Assembly (NCBI RefSeq): GCF_014905175.1
Contig: NC_057792.1
Location: 19,970,963-20,034,962 of the forward strand
DNA: 64,000 bases
Reading direction: 5' to 3'
DNA from: Aphidius gifuensis
Taxonomy: Eukaryota > Arthropoda > Insecta > Hymenoptera > Braconidae
Shown: one piece after another, positions 1 to 14,800 of the stretch
Layout of the letters: every line of letters starts with the position of its first letter
Position numbering within the stretch: the stretch's first letter is position 1
Notes under the pieces: model-generated
The model's database searches: none
Seen by the model: the letters and a program-made list of their open reading frames with translations, nothing else
Told to the model about the DNA's origin: nothing
Position numbers and translations under genes: made by a program

Positions 1-460
1 TCCGTGCGATAAGCTAGATGAGGGTAGCCCGAATAAAGTGACCTCATGTTATGTGGAAAAAAACAAGGTGAAATATAACGAACAGTTCTTTTATTAAAGA
101 AGGACTGTGGAGCAAGTCATAATTTGAAGAAATTGGAACTTTAATTCGAGATTCGGTACGACCCCACCTTCAATGTTTTGAAACTCTTATAGTATCATTG
201 TGAATCCCGTTTTAAACTTCTTTAGAACAAAAAATACGTAGTCCAGAATACTCTTAGCAATAGATAGTAGAGAGTCGAGCGGATATTCTCACTGACATGG
301 GACTTTTCACCCTCAACACATTTATTTATTTTATTTGTTTTCTTCTCTCTAGAGCACTGATAAAGCATTTACGAAAAGGTTGCAAACCCGTCTAGTATAT
401 GATCTATCGATGCAAATTAATCACGGTTTCATGGTAACGAATACGAAAAAAATCGATTAC

Positions 461-496
<36 letters not shown>
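461..496. repeat. (ATT)n microsatellite
   Basis: About 12 uninterrupted ATT units, read directly from the sequence. It lies in non-coding DNA. Confidence 0.95.
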
Positions 497-499
<3 letters not shown>

Positions 500-3400
500 C
501 TCCAAGCATATTCAAGTTCCCTAAATATCCTCCGACCATAAAATCATGAAAATTTCAATTCTCATGTGTTGATAGGTTTTTTTTTATTTTTTTCCTTCAT
601 TCTATAGTATCTTTTTTTCTTTATGTAATAACAAATTCAGTAAAATTGAATTTTATTTATACTTTGACTAGCTTTTGTCACATACGACCCCTTGAGTTTC
701 GCATGAAATAAACGGAAAGAGGGTGGGTGGCAAAGAGCACACGGAGCCAGTAGAAATGCATAAATACATGAGTTTGAAGCGAGGCGAAAAGGGGTATTGT
801 AGACATGAACAAGCTTGCGCTTTGCACACGTTTTCCTGTCTTTGTCTTGTAGAAGACGTAATAAGTCAAGGACGGCATTTGTCCTTACTCTCTGGTCGTT
901 GCTGAAAATTCGGATTCAAAGAGCATTATCCACCCCTATTATATAAGCCTATGAAAATTTTGTTGCTTTAAAAGTTCATTGAAAGGGTTGCATTTCAGAT
1001 TTTTTTCTGTAAACTCTATCGTCGAATTTTTCATGAAATATAAATTTTTTATTTATTTATTCATTTATTTTTGCTTATAGTTTTTATTACATTGAAAAAA
1101 TTGTGTGAAGGTTGGGTTAGCTGAGCATCATTGAAGAATCGTAGTGATTTAACTGAACCTACTCCATCTTTTCACTGCAACACTTTTTATAAAATAATTG
1201 TTATCCTAAGTTAATAAATGTTACAGAAAAATAATGATCATATTATTTTGAATAACCCTTAACATGAATTCATGGAAACTAGAGAACTACATGGTCTAAA
1301 AAAAATGTCAGATATTTATAAATTATAAGATCCCGTTTTTCTAAAATATTTACTCCTTTACATTTATAGGAATAAATCATTGATTCATTATCCAAGTCAA
1401 TAACGATTCTTCTTATTAGAGTATTACAATGCAGTATATTCAACGACTTGACACTTAAAGCATTTGCTATGTTCCCATTTTTCTTATTTTCATCTCAACA
1501 CAAACCAAAAGCTAATAAAATTCGACAATTACCTCCGGTCCAAGCCCATCTTTCTTGACTTGGGCGCATCTCATGCCCAATTTACCCGTAACCCTCTTTT
1601 TTTCATTCTCATATCTATCTTCAACTGGCAACAATACATTGTTATCTAATGAGGTGTAAAGCATTCCAGAAGATTTTGGCTCTGTCTTATCGTAAATAGC
1701 TTTCTTTGACTTATTCTAGGCTATCTCTAATCATCGTATATGTACAAATTCGCGGAAATTATGAAATTCGATCAGTCATCTCGTTAAAAAATACAATTTA
1801 TATTTTATCGTTTGAAAATCGAAAAAACGTGAGTATGTATGCTTTTTGGGAACAGTGATTCGCAACGATATAGTCCGCATCGACAGGCGACGCACGTGTA
1901 TTGCGTGTTCAAAAGGATACGAGGGTAACATGGAGAACAATGCAGAGGGTAAGTTTAGACGAAAGAAGGTTATGATATATTTGTAATCATGTTACTTTGT
2001 ACGTGACCTTCCGATACAACTGCTTCACATAACAAATGACACCTTCTTTCCGTTTGTACTTCAGCAAGTACTAGCGTATATACCAGTTGCTTCCCCCCAC
2101 ACGTAAAATAAAGTAAACCTGAGTAAATAAAAAAAACTTTATGTCAAGACTCAGAACAAGACATAAACTTGTTAATCACATTCTTCGTGTTTATATTTCT
2201 CATCTTTATATATCTAGAACATAGAACTGCTTGAAAGCAAGTTTCCGACTGAAGTAGCAGACATGAACTCAAACATTCTATTATATGGTATGCAGGGCAT
2301 TATAAAAAATGACAATAACATTATAAAATTCCCTATCTTAATAGATAAAAATATTTTGTCCCATAAAATGATGGATAATACATGTTTAATATTTTATTGA
2401 TATCAGTGATGAGTGTTTTTAAAATATTCACATTTCAAAAACTCAACTTCCAGCACTTGTTTGTAGGTACAGGCAAGATCATAGTATTACTGACTAAGAC
2501 TAAGTTTTCTAAAAAATGATTTTTACTCTGTTTCTAGTATGTATTCTATAATAGTATAAAAAAATACTCTTATAGGATACTTTTTCATACAAATTGAAAT
2601 CATGGAATTCCTAGCCGTCGGAAATGATAAATACTGTGAATATCAAGTAAAAACAAAACTATTAAAAGAGATTGTATCTTTCAGTCAAACTACAGGTTCA
2701 TAATTTTTGGGTTATTTATAATATTACCTCCATAACTCCTCTTAATTTATTTTCGGCTCCATTGACATCTGGCACATACAATTATTTTCGCTGTTTTGAT
2801 AACTAGTAAATTCTAAAAAATATCAATTTAAATTACCAAGACTTAAACTTGATCTGTCGAACATCGTTGAATACGTTTTTACGAAAATTAGATTCACGAT
2901 TCACTATAGAGTGTTGAGATTATACATGTAAATTTTTTCAAACAATATATAAATCCTCCATCAAAATTTTCTTTGTTTACTAAAATATGTGTACATTTTT
3001 TAGTAGTTATTTCATCCTATATATTCTACTAACTCTGCCACCGACTATGGTCTCGTGCGCTTGCCTCCCTATAAATCAGTGAAAATTTGTTATGCCCGGC
3101 ACGCAGATGGTTTTGTTATATGAAAATATGTGCCGCGTAGGGATGCCATAAGTATCCCTCGGTAAAACACATCCTTTATCCTCGTCGGCGCCATCTCGTC
3201 CTTTCTTTTTCTTTATTTTCTTACTCTTCCATTCGCATTTCACACCTCTTTATTCTTTTTGCCCGTTTAGCTTTTACCTTGTAGAGGCGCCAGGCTGTTT
3301 TCTATGCTCTCTTTAATTACGCACAAACGCACAACATTATGACGGATTGCTTTGGTTACAGTAAGGCCTCATAGTTCTAAACGTCTTGCTATAAGGAAAA

Positions 3401-4189
3401 AAAAACATTCCAAATTCATCGAAATTTAAAACTAAGTATGAATCTATTGATTTTCACTATATCGGTTTTATACAGAGTGTGAAAAAAAGAACTTTATGTT
3501 TAAAACAGTACGTCATAAATAATATGATGACGAAATGTCTCTTCTTCAACAAAGCACTCAAGAGGTCTGTGACCTGACCACTTTTGGTCAGGCTAAATAT
3601 TTTATCAGGATTCAATTGATTTAAGGAAGGCTGAAACCAGAAACCATCGATATGTCAGTGAACTAAGAAAGATAAAGTAAAAAGTAAAAATAGGAATAAA
3701 AGTGACCAATTTGAGTGATCTCAGTTAAGAAGGTGAAGAGCAAATAGTATTCCCTAGAGATAACAGATAACGTCAGAATGAAGGCGTCTTTCTCTATTAC
3801 TGAAGTAGTCTGAAAAAAACAATACGAAAAAAATTATGCTTCGAAAATCTTTCATTTTTCCAGGAAATTCAACTTCCTCTTTAAGCGTGTCATCAATATC
3901 CTCAATTTCTAAACCATAAGACTATCTTTCCAAATGTATACAATTCTTAAAAAAGTAAAGTCAATGAACAATCTTGTTTTCTCGAAAATAAATTTAAAAA
4001 AAAAAGGCCGTCATAGTTTTATATGCAGAAATATTTTTGAATGAAATTTTTCTATTCGATAAATGAATAAAATAACTGTAGCAAAAATATGTATAGTGTA
4101 TATGGCTAGATCTACGTGAATTTGAAATCCAAAAATTGAATTCACTTGAAATATTTTTTTTATTGTTGAATACGTTTAAGCGAGAAATA

Positions 4190-4792
4190 TTGAATACGTT
4201 TTTTTTTTTTTTTTTTTTTTTCTCCAAAAAATTTTGACTTGTGATTTTTTTGAGTTTCGATTTTTAATGATTTTTTAAGAAATGTATTAGCTTTTGCATG
4301 GTCCTGTATGCCATCGGCTATATATAGATATACATCTCCATGAGAGACAGCGCGCCTGCGTGATGCTCAACTATATATAGGTATACACTTTCATGAAAGA
4401 TAGCGCGAGGACCGTGTTTTTCACTCTTTATTTATTTGTATCTCAAAAAGTTATGAAAATGCTAAACCTATAATTTGCTCAAAAATTTCTTATATTTTAA
4501 GGATTATTTATTGATAAAAAAAAAAAAAAAAAATTGGGTCCAAGTTTGAGAAAAACCGATTTCAATTGTTTATTTAACGAATAATGGTGGAAAAATTGTT
4601 TAAACAATTTTTCAAAGTTTTTTTTTGTAAACTATAAATAAAAGTAAAACTTTTTTAATGAGGTCAATAGTTTTTGAATAGAAATTATGCAGAAGCTGGT
4701 ACGTTTCTTAAAAAATCCTTAAAAATCAGAACTAAAAAAAATCAGAAGTCAAAATTTTTTAGAAAAAAAAAAAAAAAAAAATACGTATTCAA
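4190..4792. mobile_element. MITE-like element with long terminal inverted repeats
   Basis: The left end begins TTGAATACGT followed by a T-run, and the right end is an A-run followed by ACGTATTCAA. Past the homopolymers the two arms stay complementary for roughly 110 bp. For example, AAAAAATTTTGACTT on the left matches AAGTCAAAATTTTTT on the right. No ORF is large enough for a transposase, so this is a non-autonomous element. Inside it a 52-bp-period partial duplication (4319 and 4371) carries CTATATATAG and an AGCGCG box twice. Confidence 0.75.
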
Positions 4793-5375
4793 CATTTTTC
4801 ACTCTAGACCTGTTTGAAGTTTGAATCCAAGAAAAGTGAAATAAAGTATCCATATAATCTTTTGAAGTGTTGACGTTGATCCTAATCTTATGTCCGACAA
4901 TTACTTTAGATACTGTCGACCATTGTCCATTACTTATTGCCTGAATTGATTATGGATTATTTTTTCATTTTTTGAAATTTCATTAAAAAAAATCAGTCAT
5001 TTTAGAATCAAGTGAAAATGAATTCATTCGCAAATACAAATGTGGAAGTTACGTAGAAAGGTGTACAAGTCTCTGACAATCAAAGTATCAACGTCTTGGC
5101 TACGAATAGATTAATTCCACTTCTAAAAACCATTCTTTATAGGGCAACTCTCTCTACTTAGCAACCCAAAAAGATGGGGGGTGAAAACAAATGACAATTT
5201 TTTGACCAGTGACAATATTATAGCCACCACCATACCTTATATTATCAAACAAATTTCTACTGTTCACTAAGTATGAATAAATGGAATACAGTAATATGAC
5301 GTTATGCGCAGAGCCCGCCCCCCACCTGCAGCGTCATATGTTCAGCGCGCCGGTCGTGATAACGCGCACGTGCAG

Positions 5376-5588
5376 TCAGTATATTTCCCACTACTGATGT
5401 TTAACGAGTATGCAAGTACTTCTACCTCTTTCGATTCACCACCCTGTCAAGTTTCCCCTTCACTCCGAAGCAAACAGTAGCTTGTTGGAAGCTTGTCAGC
5501 ACGCGCGTAGTATCAGTGCAAGCTTTTTTTTTCTATATGTCACTACGAGAATCGCAACATTCAGAAATTCTCTTGTCGAATCATTTTT
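5376..5588 (+). promoter_or_regulatory. candidate core promoter and 5' UTR exon of the MYT1-family gene
   Basis: An insect-type initiator TCAGT lies at 5376-5380 in a locally GC-rich patch. A splice donor TTTTT|GTAAGT follows at 5589, and a good acceptor ending in ttgtgttccag lies at 5762-5772, just before the first long coding exon. An ATG at 5410 would read through this junction in frame with the downstream protein, adding about 72 residues. The peptide looks unlike a conserved domain, so 5' UTR is the more likely reading. Expression data would decide. Confidence 0.35.
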
Positions 5589-5809
5589 GTAAGTACGGTT
5601 TTGGAATATAAAATTTTCTTTTCCATTTGACTCAATCTGTTTGGCTTGGACAAATGAAATAAATTCCATAGTAGTGATAAACGTGGTGATATCAACGCGC
5701 AAAGGATAACATTGATGATGATGGTGATAATAAGGATAAGGATGAAGCTCACCTGGGATTTTTGTGTTCCAGGGTGGAACTGACCAGCGTACCCGGTGGA
5801 CAAAATGCG

Positions 5810-8800
5810 ATGGCTCACCTCAAAAAAAGGAAACTTGAAGCTGAATCTGGTATAATCAAGTCTATTCTACCATCAACTTCACCCATAAATGGTAAAAAAC
5901 ATCAACAGCAGATTCAAAACTGTGGGGCTATTCATTTAATTGGACAGCAAACTGAAATGGAACTATCCGATATGGCAGTGAAAAGAAGAAGAAAAAGTGT
6001 GCGTGAAGATGATATCCGGAAATCAATGGACAGTGAAAAACAAATAATACTGCCCCAGAAGAAACGTGTTTTTACAGCAGGTAAATCAAGTAGCCCTGCG
6101 AGAAAACCTTGCAAAAATATAGAAGAACCGGAAGATGATGAGACACTTATAAGAGAAACAGAAGCTGCCTTAAAAAGCTTATCTGGAAGTTGGCCAGGAC
6201 CTAGTGGTTCCTTGTATCAACGAGGAAATTCTGACGAAGATAGATATGAGTCAAATTTTGAAAATCTTTTCGAAGAGAAAAAAGACATCCCAAAACTTTC
6301 CCCTTCTTCAATTTCTGCATCTTCAACTACTAGTAATGAAACCGGGTGTTCTTTGAAAGATGTCATAACGTTTCGAGGGCAACAAGACCGGCGATCTTAC
6401 CATCCACATAAGCATTCAGATAGTCAAAAACAGTTGTACTCGCAAATAAAAGCAAAAAAAGACGTTGATGGCAACCTAAAAGCCGAATCAAGTTGTGTAC
6501 CAATCCAATGTCAGAGTACGTCTATTGATATAACCAAAATGAGATTGATGTCAAGGACGAAAGGAAAAGACAGAGTATCTGATCAGGTACGTGAGAACGA
6601 AAAGTATTCGGGCAACGAAGCCCCTGATTTTGATGAACTCGTTGATGATTCTTCCAATGAACTAGAGATTGATATGTCAGATCATCTTGTAGACAAAAAT
6701 GAAGAAAGAGATAGACAAATTGAGAAAGATAAAGATAGTGTCCGTGAAAATACGTCTCCACAAAATCAAATAAGACGTCATCATGCTCAACCGGGGTTTT
6801 TTAGTTATGGCTATTCTGGACACTGTTTGAAATTGTCATCTGTTGCAACATCTGAATCATCTTCACCTACTTCTACATCGTCAGCATATTCAAATACATC
6901 TGCCTTCAGACCTCTTGTCACAGATAACGTTAAATTACCAGGCAGAACTCCAACAGCAGCAACTTCAACATCTAGTCCACCAATTGGACCATATCCAGCG
7001 TCAGCAACATTTGTCAGTTTTCCTTTAACAGTTCCAGGACAACCAGTGCCTGTCCCTCAACCAGTAATACCATCTTCAATAGAAAATAAACACACATCGC
7101 TTTTACAGTTAAAGTCACACAAAGAAGAGCAATTAAACCAACGTATTATTAACACAAGTGATACATTATCAGTGAGCAAATTAACGTCAACTAGAATGCC
7201 TTCAATTGGTAGCCCTGATGCTGATGCCTCAAAACAATATACAATTCTTCAACCAGCTGGAGTTGGTTCAAGAGCTGCTAGTGCAATTCAAGACATTGCA
7301 CGAGAAGGTGTACCTAGTGTTGCTGCTGTCATTAGTAGTGCAAGCACATCAAATACTCCAACGAATAGCTACACAAGTAATTCAAAAACTGCTATTACGA
7401 GCCAAATGAATAATAACAAAGATTCTATTGATATGGCAAACAGCCCAACAGCAAATATAATGACTACAGCTACAACCTGCTCGGCTAACGTTGATGATGT
7501 ATCGCTCACATCTCTCAATAATCAGGATAATGTCATGAAGATCACAGACAGAAGTAACTTTGATAACAACAGACCTGGCATGTCCATGTCACCATCTAGT
7601 CGGAGTCGAGGTGAGAGTTGCAAAATTTATAGGGGTTGCAGTCGAAAAATTCACAAAGCAATGATGTGAGAGTTGCTTTGTAGAGATACATGTTAGGGTA
7701 TAATAAAATAATACGGTAAAGCGAGCGAGCGAAAATGGCAAGGGGGAGAGAGATCAGAAAGAAGGAATACGGCGCATTCGGGCTCAAGCTCTTATATACC
7801 CTCGTCTATCTAGGACCTTTCCTACATATCATTTTATAGGGGCTAAGTTGGAAAATCAATAATTAGAAAAACGAGAAAGTAAAGTGAAATGGTTAAAATA
7901 AAGGTTTTACTCAGACGATCTTCTTATTGATCCTCACTCTAAAATTACGCTCCTTTTAGAAAAACGGTTGTTTATATATATCAGCATTTGAGGTTTGTTA
8001 AAGATGATTAATATAAGCTTAAGAATGAGAAAAAATGGAAAAGCATTGACAGTCTAATTTAGACGCATTCTATAGCGATGAGTAGAATATAATAAGTTGA
8101 CACGATGAACGGTAAAACTTGGGGTTATCATATTATACGTATAAGCTACAGCTGTCAGCGTATGAAAACGTGAGGAGCATACTCTCATTGTGTAACTTTA
8201 AATAATCTTATTATGACTTGGTTTTTACTCTCCTCTTTTATCTGCTCTTATTTTATTTAATCTAGAATTTTTTTTTTTTTTTATCTGAAAGAGAATTTGA
8301 TTGAAATGTATATAGATCAATTGCGAATACTTTCAATTTATCTACACTTACTTTTTAATTTTTTATCGTTTTGATAAGACTGTCGATCTGAGGCGATCTA
8401 ATTAAAGATTTATACAATGAATATAGGTATAAAAGTCACGATGTAATATGGTTAGCCTTAGATTTTTTCATTAGGACCGTTTGTTCTTTATATTTGGAAA
8501 CTTGTCCGAGGTTACAGCACGCAACAAAAATTATATTTTCTTGGGATGGCGTGCACACGTGATTTTTGAGTATTTACCTGATTTCAGTGTTATTGTGAGC
8601 AATCTCATTGACACGCTATTGAGTTTTTTTTGTCGAAAAACATAAAAAAAATTATTTCCCGTAATCTTACATAAGCTCACGGGCCAGGTTTCGGGACACT
8701 GCCCTGTTACGGAACGATAAGTTTATTTATTATATTTATTAATTATTTTTGATATATACGATAAAAAGAAAAATTCTATTACAAAAAAAAACTTTTATTT

Positions 8801-11800
8801 TTGGCGAAAAAAAAAAAGAATTTATGTTTAACTCTTGTATTAATCACTTGAAAAAAATAAAATATCGTGGATAAAGGAGTCACGCCACTTTTCAGTAGTG
8901 TCGTAGTCCGTCGTAGTCCTGAACGTTAAAAGTATATGTTATATTGTTTGTTATGATATGATATTATTTAAGTATAAAAAAAAAAATACATATGAGACAT
9001 AATCTATTCGAGATTTAATTTTCTTTCATTTTTTAATAAATATTTCTTTTTTTATTAATTTTACATTTAATAAGACTGGGATCCGTAATTGGGTCTCAAA
9101 AATCAGTGCTTGGCCCAGTCACGGATTTCCTATCTTCACCATGTTCAGCTTGAAATTTTTCAATTCATTTATTTAATTTTTTTTTTACTTTTTCAGATAA
9201 AAATTAAATATTTGAAATGAGTACTAAAAATAAAAAACGTGATTACACAAATGGAACAATAACAATTGCGTTAAAAAAAATACATGATAAGCTTAAAAAA
9301 CAAGAAAAAAAAAAAATAACATAATGTTCATAGATGACTGCTTCGGAGCCTTCTTATTTTATTTTTTCAATGTACTATAATAAAAAAGTTAAAAAAATTT
9401 ATCCTATTAATATTAATATATTATTAAAATTTACATTTAAATAAAAGAAAATGATTTCTAAAACATTTAAAACACTTTATAAGTACTTATTTACAATTAT
9501 TTTTCCCTGTACGATCAATTTATTTATAAGCGTCCCATAACTCGTACTTATACGGCCCGAAACTACGGCACCAGATTTTCAAACGTCCCGTAACTCGGCC
9601 ATTGTGCAAAAATCATTATATAATCATAAACAAATTATTATAAATAAACTATTATGTTTATTTACTACTTATATTTTTTTTTTTATAAATTTAAAGAGTA
9701 TTTTCATGAAAAAAAAAAATATATACATAGAAACTTATTATTTTGGTAGTTTTATAAGCCGTTTTGAACGAAAATTTCCCTTAAGCGTCCCGAAACCTGG
9801 CCCGTGACCTTAAATAAAATTAGAACAAAAAACACATTCATTTTGATATTGACAATCTTCTTAAATTTGTATAATTCTGATATACATAGAATTATGTTTA
9901 TCTATTGAGATACTATATGCTTTGATAATAACTTTTTTATTCTCCATCCAAGTTTCTCAATTGTGATTAATAAAAATTTCTTTCTGCATTCACTCAATAA
10001 TTGGTTTTATAACATTATCAATTCTAATGAACTCAAAATCGATGAATTTGAAAAGCCCTCTTTTTTTACATGGTATTTCACTTCTCCGGTTCAGAAATGT
10101 ATGCTAAGTTCTGTATCATACGACCAGGAAAAAAATATAAATAATTCAGATTCTAAATTTTACAGCGTGAAAATTGAATAATAGTTGATCGAGATTTTAT
10201 TGAAGTACGTTTTCTGTATTGAACGTTGTCTCAGATGTACATGCCTCGCCCTTCAAACTTAATGCGCGTATTTTATTTGAGCGGGAACCAATTCGGCAAC
10301 TGCTTTTTTTTTACCGATGTCACCCTGTGAACTTCACAATTTCTATCAAACCATTTTTCGATTCAAGGTATATTAATCAGGGAATATAAAATCATTTTAT
10401 AAAAAAATTATAAAACCATTTGATAAAATGTTTAACATGTAAGGGCCGATTTCATTAAAATAAATTTATTACAATATCCAAAAACTGTGCGATCTATTGA
10501 TTTTAGTGAGAATTTTTTTTCCTCAATTTTGATGTGATGCAGTCTTTAAATAAAACAACATTAAAAGAAACAATTTTGAATAAATAATACTTTGAATATA
10601 ATGATAATATTAAGTACTTCTTCTTTTTTGAAGTATATTCTTATTACCTCTATTTTCATTAATGTTGCAGAGGGAAACAAGTGCCCGACCCCAGGTTGTA
10701 TTGGTCAAGGTCACGTGACTGGACTCTACACACACCACCGCAGGTAAGATATTGAATAATTCTAAGCACTAAATGACTAAAAAAAAGAACTGTTAAATGC
10801 ACCTTTTATTCGAATGACTTTCTATTTTCTGCATGGCTTGATGAAATAAAATAGAGAAATATATATAGAGAAATTTTACATTGCCGAATCCCGTGCCCCT
10901 TTCGATTCTGTTCCCAATTCTTTTCAGCCGACAAAAGAGTCTAAAAAAATGATAATTATTTATCGTTTTTAATAAAAAAGAATTTTCCGAAAAAAAATAT
11001 TTCAAACTGGTATTTCCAATCTATATCCTTTAGTTTGAACAAGCATTCAAAAAAAAAAAAAAAATTTAATATCAATTCGAAAAATGGCTTGTCGGCTATC
11101 TTCTCGGGTTGAAAAATAAAGTCAGCCAAAAGAAAATTAAAGAAGGTGACGGATTTGACCATTTGCATACAATATAAAAAAAAATACAATTTTTTCTGTG
11201 AAAAAATTTAATTTAAATAAAAAAAATTTTACTTTCCCAAGTTTTTTCGCGGACACAACATATATGTTAAACTAAGAAAAAAAATTTTTGTCCTGACAAT
11301 ACTTTAATTTCTATATTTTTTATGTTTCTAAAAATGTTTGGTGCATAATCCATTTCTAATAAACAATGTTTTATTATTTTGACTATAGTCTCTCAGGGTG
11401 TCCACGGAAGGATAAACTCACGCCTGAAAGTAAGTTATCTATGGTTTTATAAGTAAAAAATAACGAGTATATAGTAAATAAGTAATTTTGAATTTTTTTT
11501 TAAGTCATATTATTCCATGTAATGATGCATAATACCTAGTTAGTATAAGCTTATCTTGTGGATATTTGGGCGCGTGGGAGCATTTGTGTGTTTCAGTTTT
11601 CTATTGTTGATTAAGAATGATTCAAATTTTTCAACTTATACATATGTTTGATTGTTTTCTATTACACCATTTCTTTGTGCTTTATTTTTTTCTTTTTAAT
11701 TTTTTGAATTTTTGCGGGATAGAGAGCTTTTTTTTATATCTCAAAAAATGTTCGATATTTTCAAGCATTATTTATATAGGCTGTGCAAGAATATTTTTAT

Positions 11801-14800
11801 TGATTCAATTAAACGTAGTTATGATGAAATTTGAAATCTTAAGTAAATTGAGAGATAAAATACGAACTTCGAGATCCCTAGACGTTTGCCGAGTGAAAGA
11901 ACCTGGTATTCGCACATGTCAAGAGCGACGGAATGTCGAGCAATACTAAACTTTAATATCAAATCTATCGTATGAAAAAAAATTCAGATAAAAATAGATA
12001 ACAAATTCAAAGAAGGATTTTTTTTAATAATTACTATTTTATCATTTTCATAACAGTGACAGTAACATTGAAAAAAAGTGACGTTAGTTTCACCTATTGT
12101 TTTTTATTTCTTTTTTCATGCTGTGACACAAATTTGATAATAGCATAACAAAAATTTGGATAGTTTTTTCTATCTAAAGTCTCCAAGTTTATTTCAAAAA
12201 TTTTATTCACTCTCTACCCGCTAATTTGAACAGTATTCTTATTTTTATTTCAACTTTGTGATTCTGTATACTCTGTCTCAGCCTATAATTTTGATATACA
12301 TTTTATTGTAATCTTTAAGATCAATGAAATTTTTTTGGTTAAAAATATGAAGCATCTCCCGCGCGTCACAGTATAAAGTTTGTAATCGATCACTTAAATT
12401 CACGATTATTATCATCAATTTTAAAATATAATCTCGGTATACGTCTGGGTTCTCGCAGTTCTGGCGATGCATGAGACTATTTTGAAATGCCCGACGCCTG
12501 GTTGCAATGGCCGTGGTCACGTCAGCTCTAATCGCAACACTCACAGGAGCTTATCGGGTTGTCCAGTAGCAGCTGCCAATAAACAGGCTGCCCGTGAGGC
12601 CCGACATGAATTCCAAGGTAAGGTAACCGAGCTTTTTTTTGGCAACACAATTGAAATTGATTTCTTCTATTTTTGATGAGTTTTTGACTGAATTATATAA
12701 CATGTTTATGAATCAATAATTTTGGAAATTTATTAAAATTGAAATATATTATACTAGTGTCAGAAATTCAGTCAGAGTTTATAAACTCAAACTTGCTACC
12801 TGGCTCTATGGACATGAAAGGATATACACTCTATACAACAACTAGTCAGGATTCAAAAACAGTTAGCTCTCCAATATATGATTATTATAAAGCACCAGGC
12901 CTCCATTGTAAACTACCCAAAACGCTGGAAGACACTGGTAATTCGAACAATAATAACAAAGTTGAAGCAAAGACTGAAACAGCTACTTGCAATACAAATA
13001 TAGCATTGCAAACTGAAACAAACCAAGAGCGACTAGTACCAAAAATAGAAGAATCATCTTCTTGTCCTGTTAATTCATCACCATCACTACCTCCACCACG
13101 GCAATCATATGATTCATACATAAATCAGGATTCGAACTCATCTTCGATGTCATCAATGGAGGCAATAAGTAATAGGTCGATAGGAGGGATTCATCATTCA
13201 AGTCAGCATTCCGCTCATCACGTGTTGCCGATGCAGCCGACAGTCACTTACCCTATGTCTATGGTTGAAGATACTAGAATGACGCATCAAATGTCTCAAA
13301 GATCTCCTTATGAACCTTCTATGATGTCAGTATCTGCAACAACTAGTGAAGATATTTATCATCATCGGGCTTATATACACACAACCTCTAGCAATGCAAT
13401 CGCAAGACCTGTCGTAACTTATGCCAATGATGTGGCTGGTGCTGGTCGAGGATACGATAACGTGTCCAGTGCTACGGATCATCGGCCTTATGATCCTGGC
13501 ACTGTCTCAGCATACGAAAGATATGACACGCAAGGTTGTACACCTTTTCAATCACAACAGGCTCAGCAGCAACAGTTAATTTCAAGAGCAAATATGTATT
13601 ACATTGGACAAGCAGGAATGACTCCAGAGGACCAAGAGCGGGCTTATCATCAAGAAGCTGCGGCTGCTCAGCAGCATCAAATGGCTATTTCTGCTGCAAC
13701 AACAAGAGTCATGATCAAATCAGAAGATGGTGAGTTAGAAAAATCTGTTTATTTTTTGTTGAGTTTGACTGAAACAAATGTCAAAATTTTTCATAAATAG
13801 CAATCTAAATTGATGCATTTGAGTACTCATTGTCCTATTTACAATGTAAAATTTGAAAATGCAAAGTTATTTTTCTATTTCACAGTAAAGTGTGTGTCGT
13901 CAAGCCAAATACAAATACAGAAGTCCGCAGGCCCAGCAACATCTCCTGGAGGTTCAGTTATGGATCTTTCAACATCTAGTGTGACATCAACGAGTCCCCA
14001 GGCTCCACCATATGGATCTAACAGCGTAAGCCCTATATATGGAGGACAGACAGTTAGTGGAAGTCCCCAAGCAGCTGCGAGCCCTCACCTAACAACAAGT
14101 CCTCAAGTGCCCAGTCCTCAAGGTCAGACTCTGGATCTCAGCGTTAACAGACTTCATAGTGGAGCACAAAGTCCACAGTACTCATCAAGCCACGGCGAGG
14201 CCGTTCCTGTTCCAGTAATTCCCCAGTTTCCAGCACCAAGGCCAATAGAGGAGCAAACAGAACCCGTGGACTTCTCAACCGCAAATGAACCCGTCAATTT
14301 TAGCGGAGCATCAGGAATTAGGCCAGTAGGGTTCCCTCCACCCGGAGTTCATGTAGCAGCATATAGCCGTGAAAGTACACCTGATAGTGGAGTTTCACAT
14401 TATATAGACGCATACAGAGATCCAAATGGTAAAAATCTGATAATCATACAAATAATTTTTCGTTTAAAAAATGAAGTGATCGTTATATACAATAATGAAT
14501 ATTTATTTTTTGTAGTGAATATTTATTTTTTGCTAACCGAAACAGATGATGAAACAAAAGTTTAAAAAAAATAATTGAATCAATATTAGAACAATAATGT
14601 CAGTATGAGCTAACACCAAAAGATACACATTTTATGCTACAAGCGTTGAATCAAAATACATCTCAATCTAACACGGTCTTAGATAATAAAAGCAACCAGC
14701 TTTGGTTTGTTTTTTTATTTTTTCTATCTACCCTCGACATCACACTCATTTCATCAGCTCGCCAAATACGTATCCGTATATCAAAACCATCAGCCATTCA

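Larger units (their letters stand above)
1..5375. other. intergenic / upstream region of the MYT1-family gene
   Basis: No convincing coding exon is visible in this AT-rich stretch. It holds an ATT microsatellite (461-496), a poly-T tract (about 4200-4221), a long-TIR element (4190-4792) and a less AT-rich patch near 1860-1950. That patch contains an ATG followed 19 nt later by a strong splice donor (see findings). Around 5300-5375 the sequence becomes GC-richer, as expected near a promoter. Confidence 0.6.

Noticed and set aside
3994..4227. ORF of 77 codons starting with a poly-Lys run
   Set aside because: The start is only the poly-T tract of the TIR element read on the other strand.
11617..11949. 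110-codon ORF in a MYT1-family intron
   Set aside because: Phe/Leu-rich, AT-driven composition, no splice sites needed by the gene, and the flanking exons join in phase without it.
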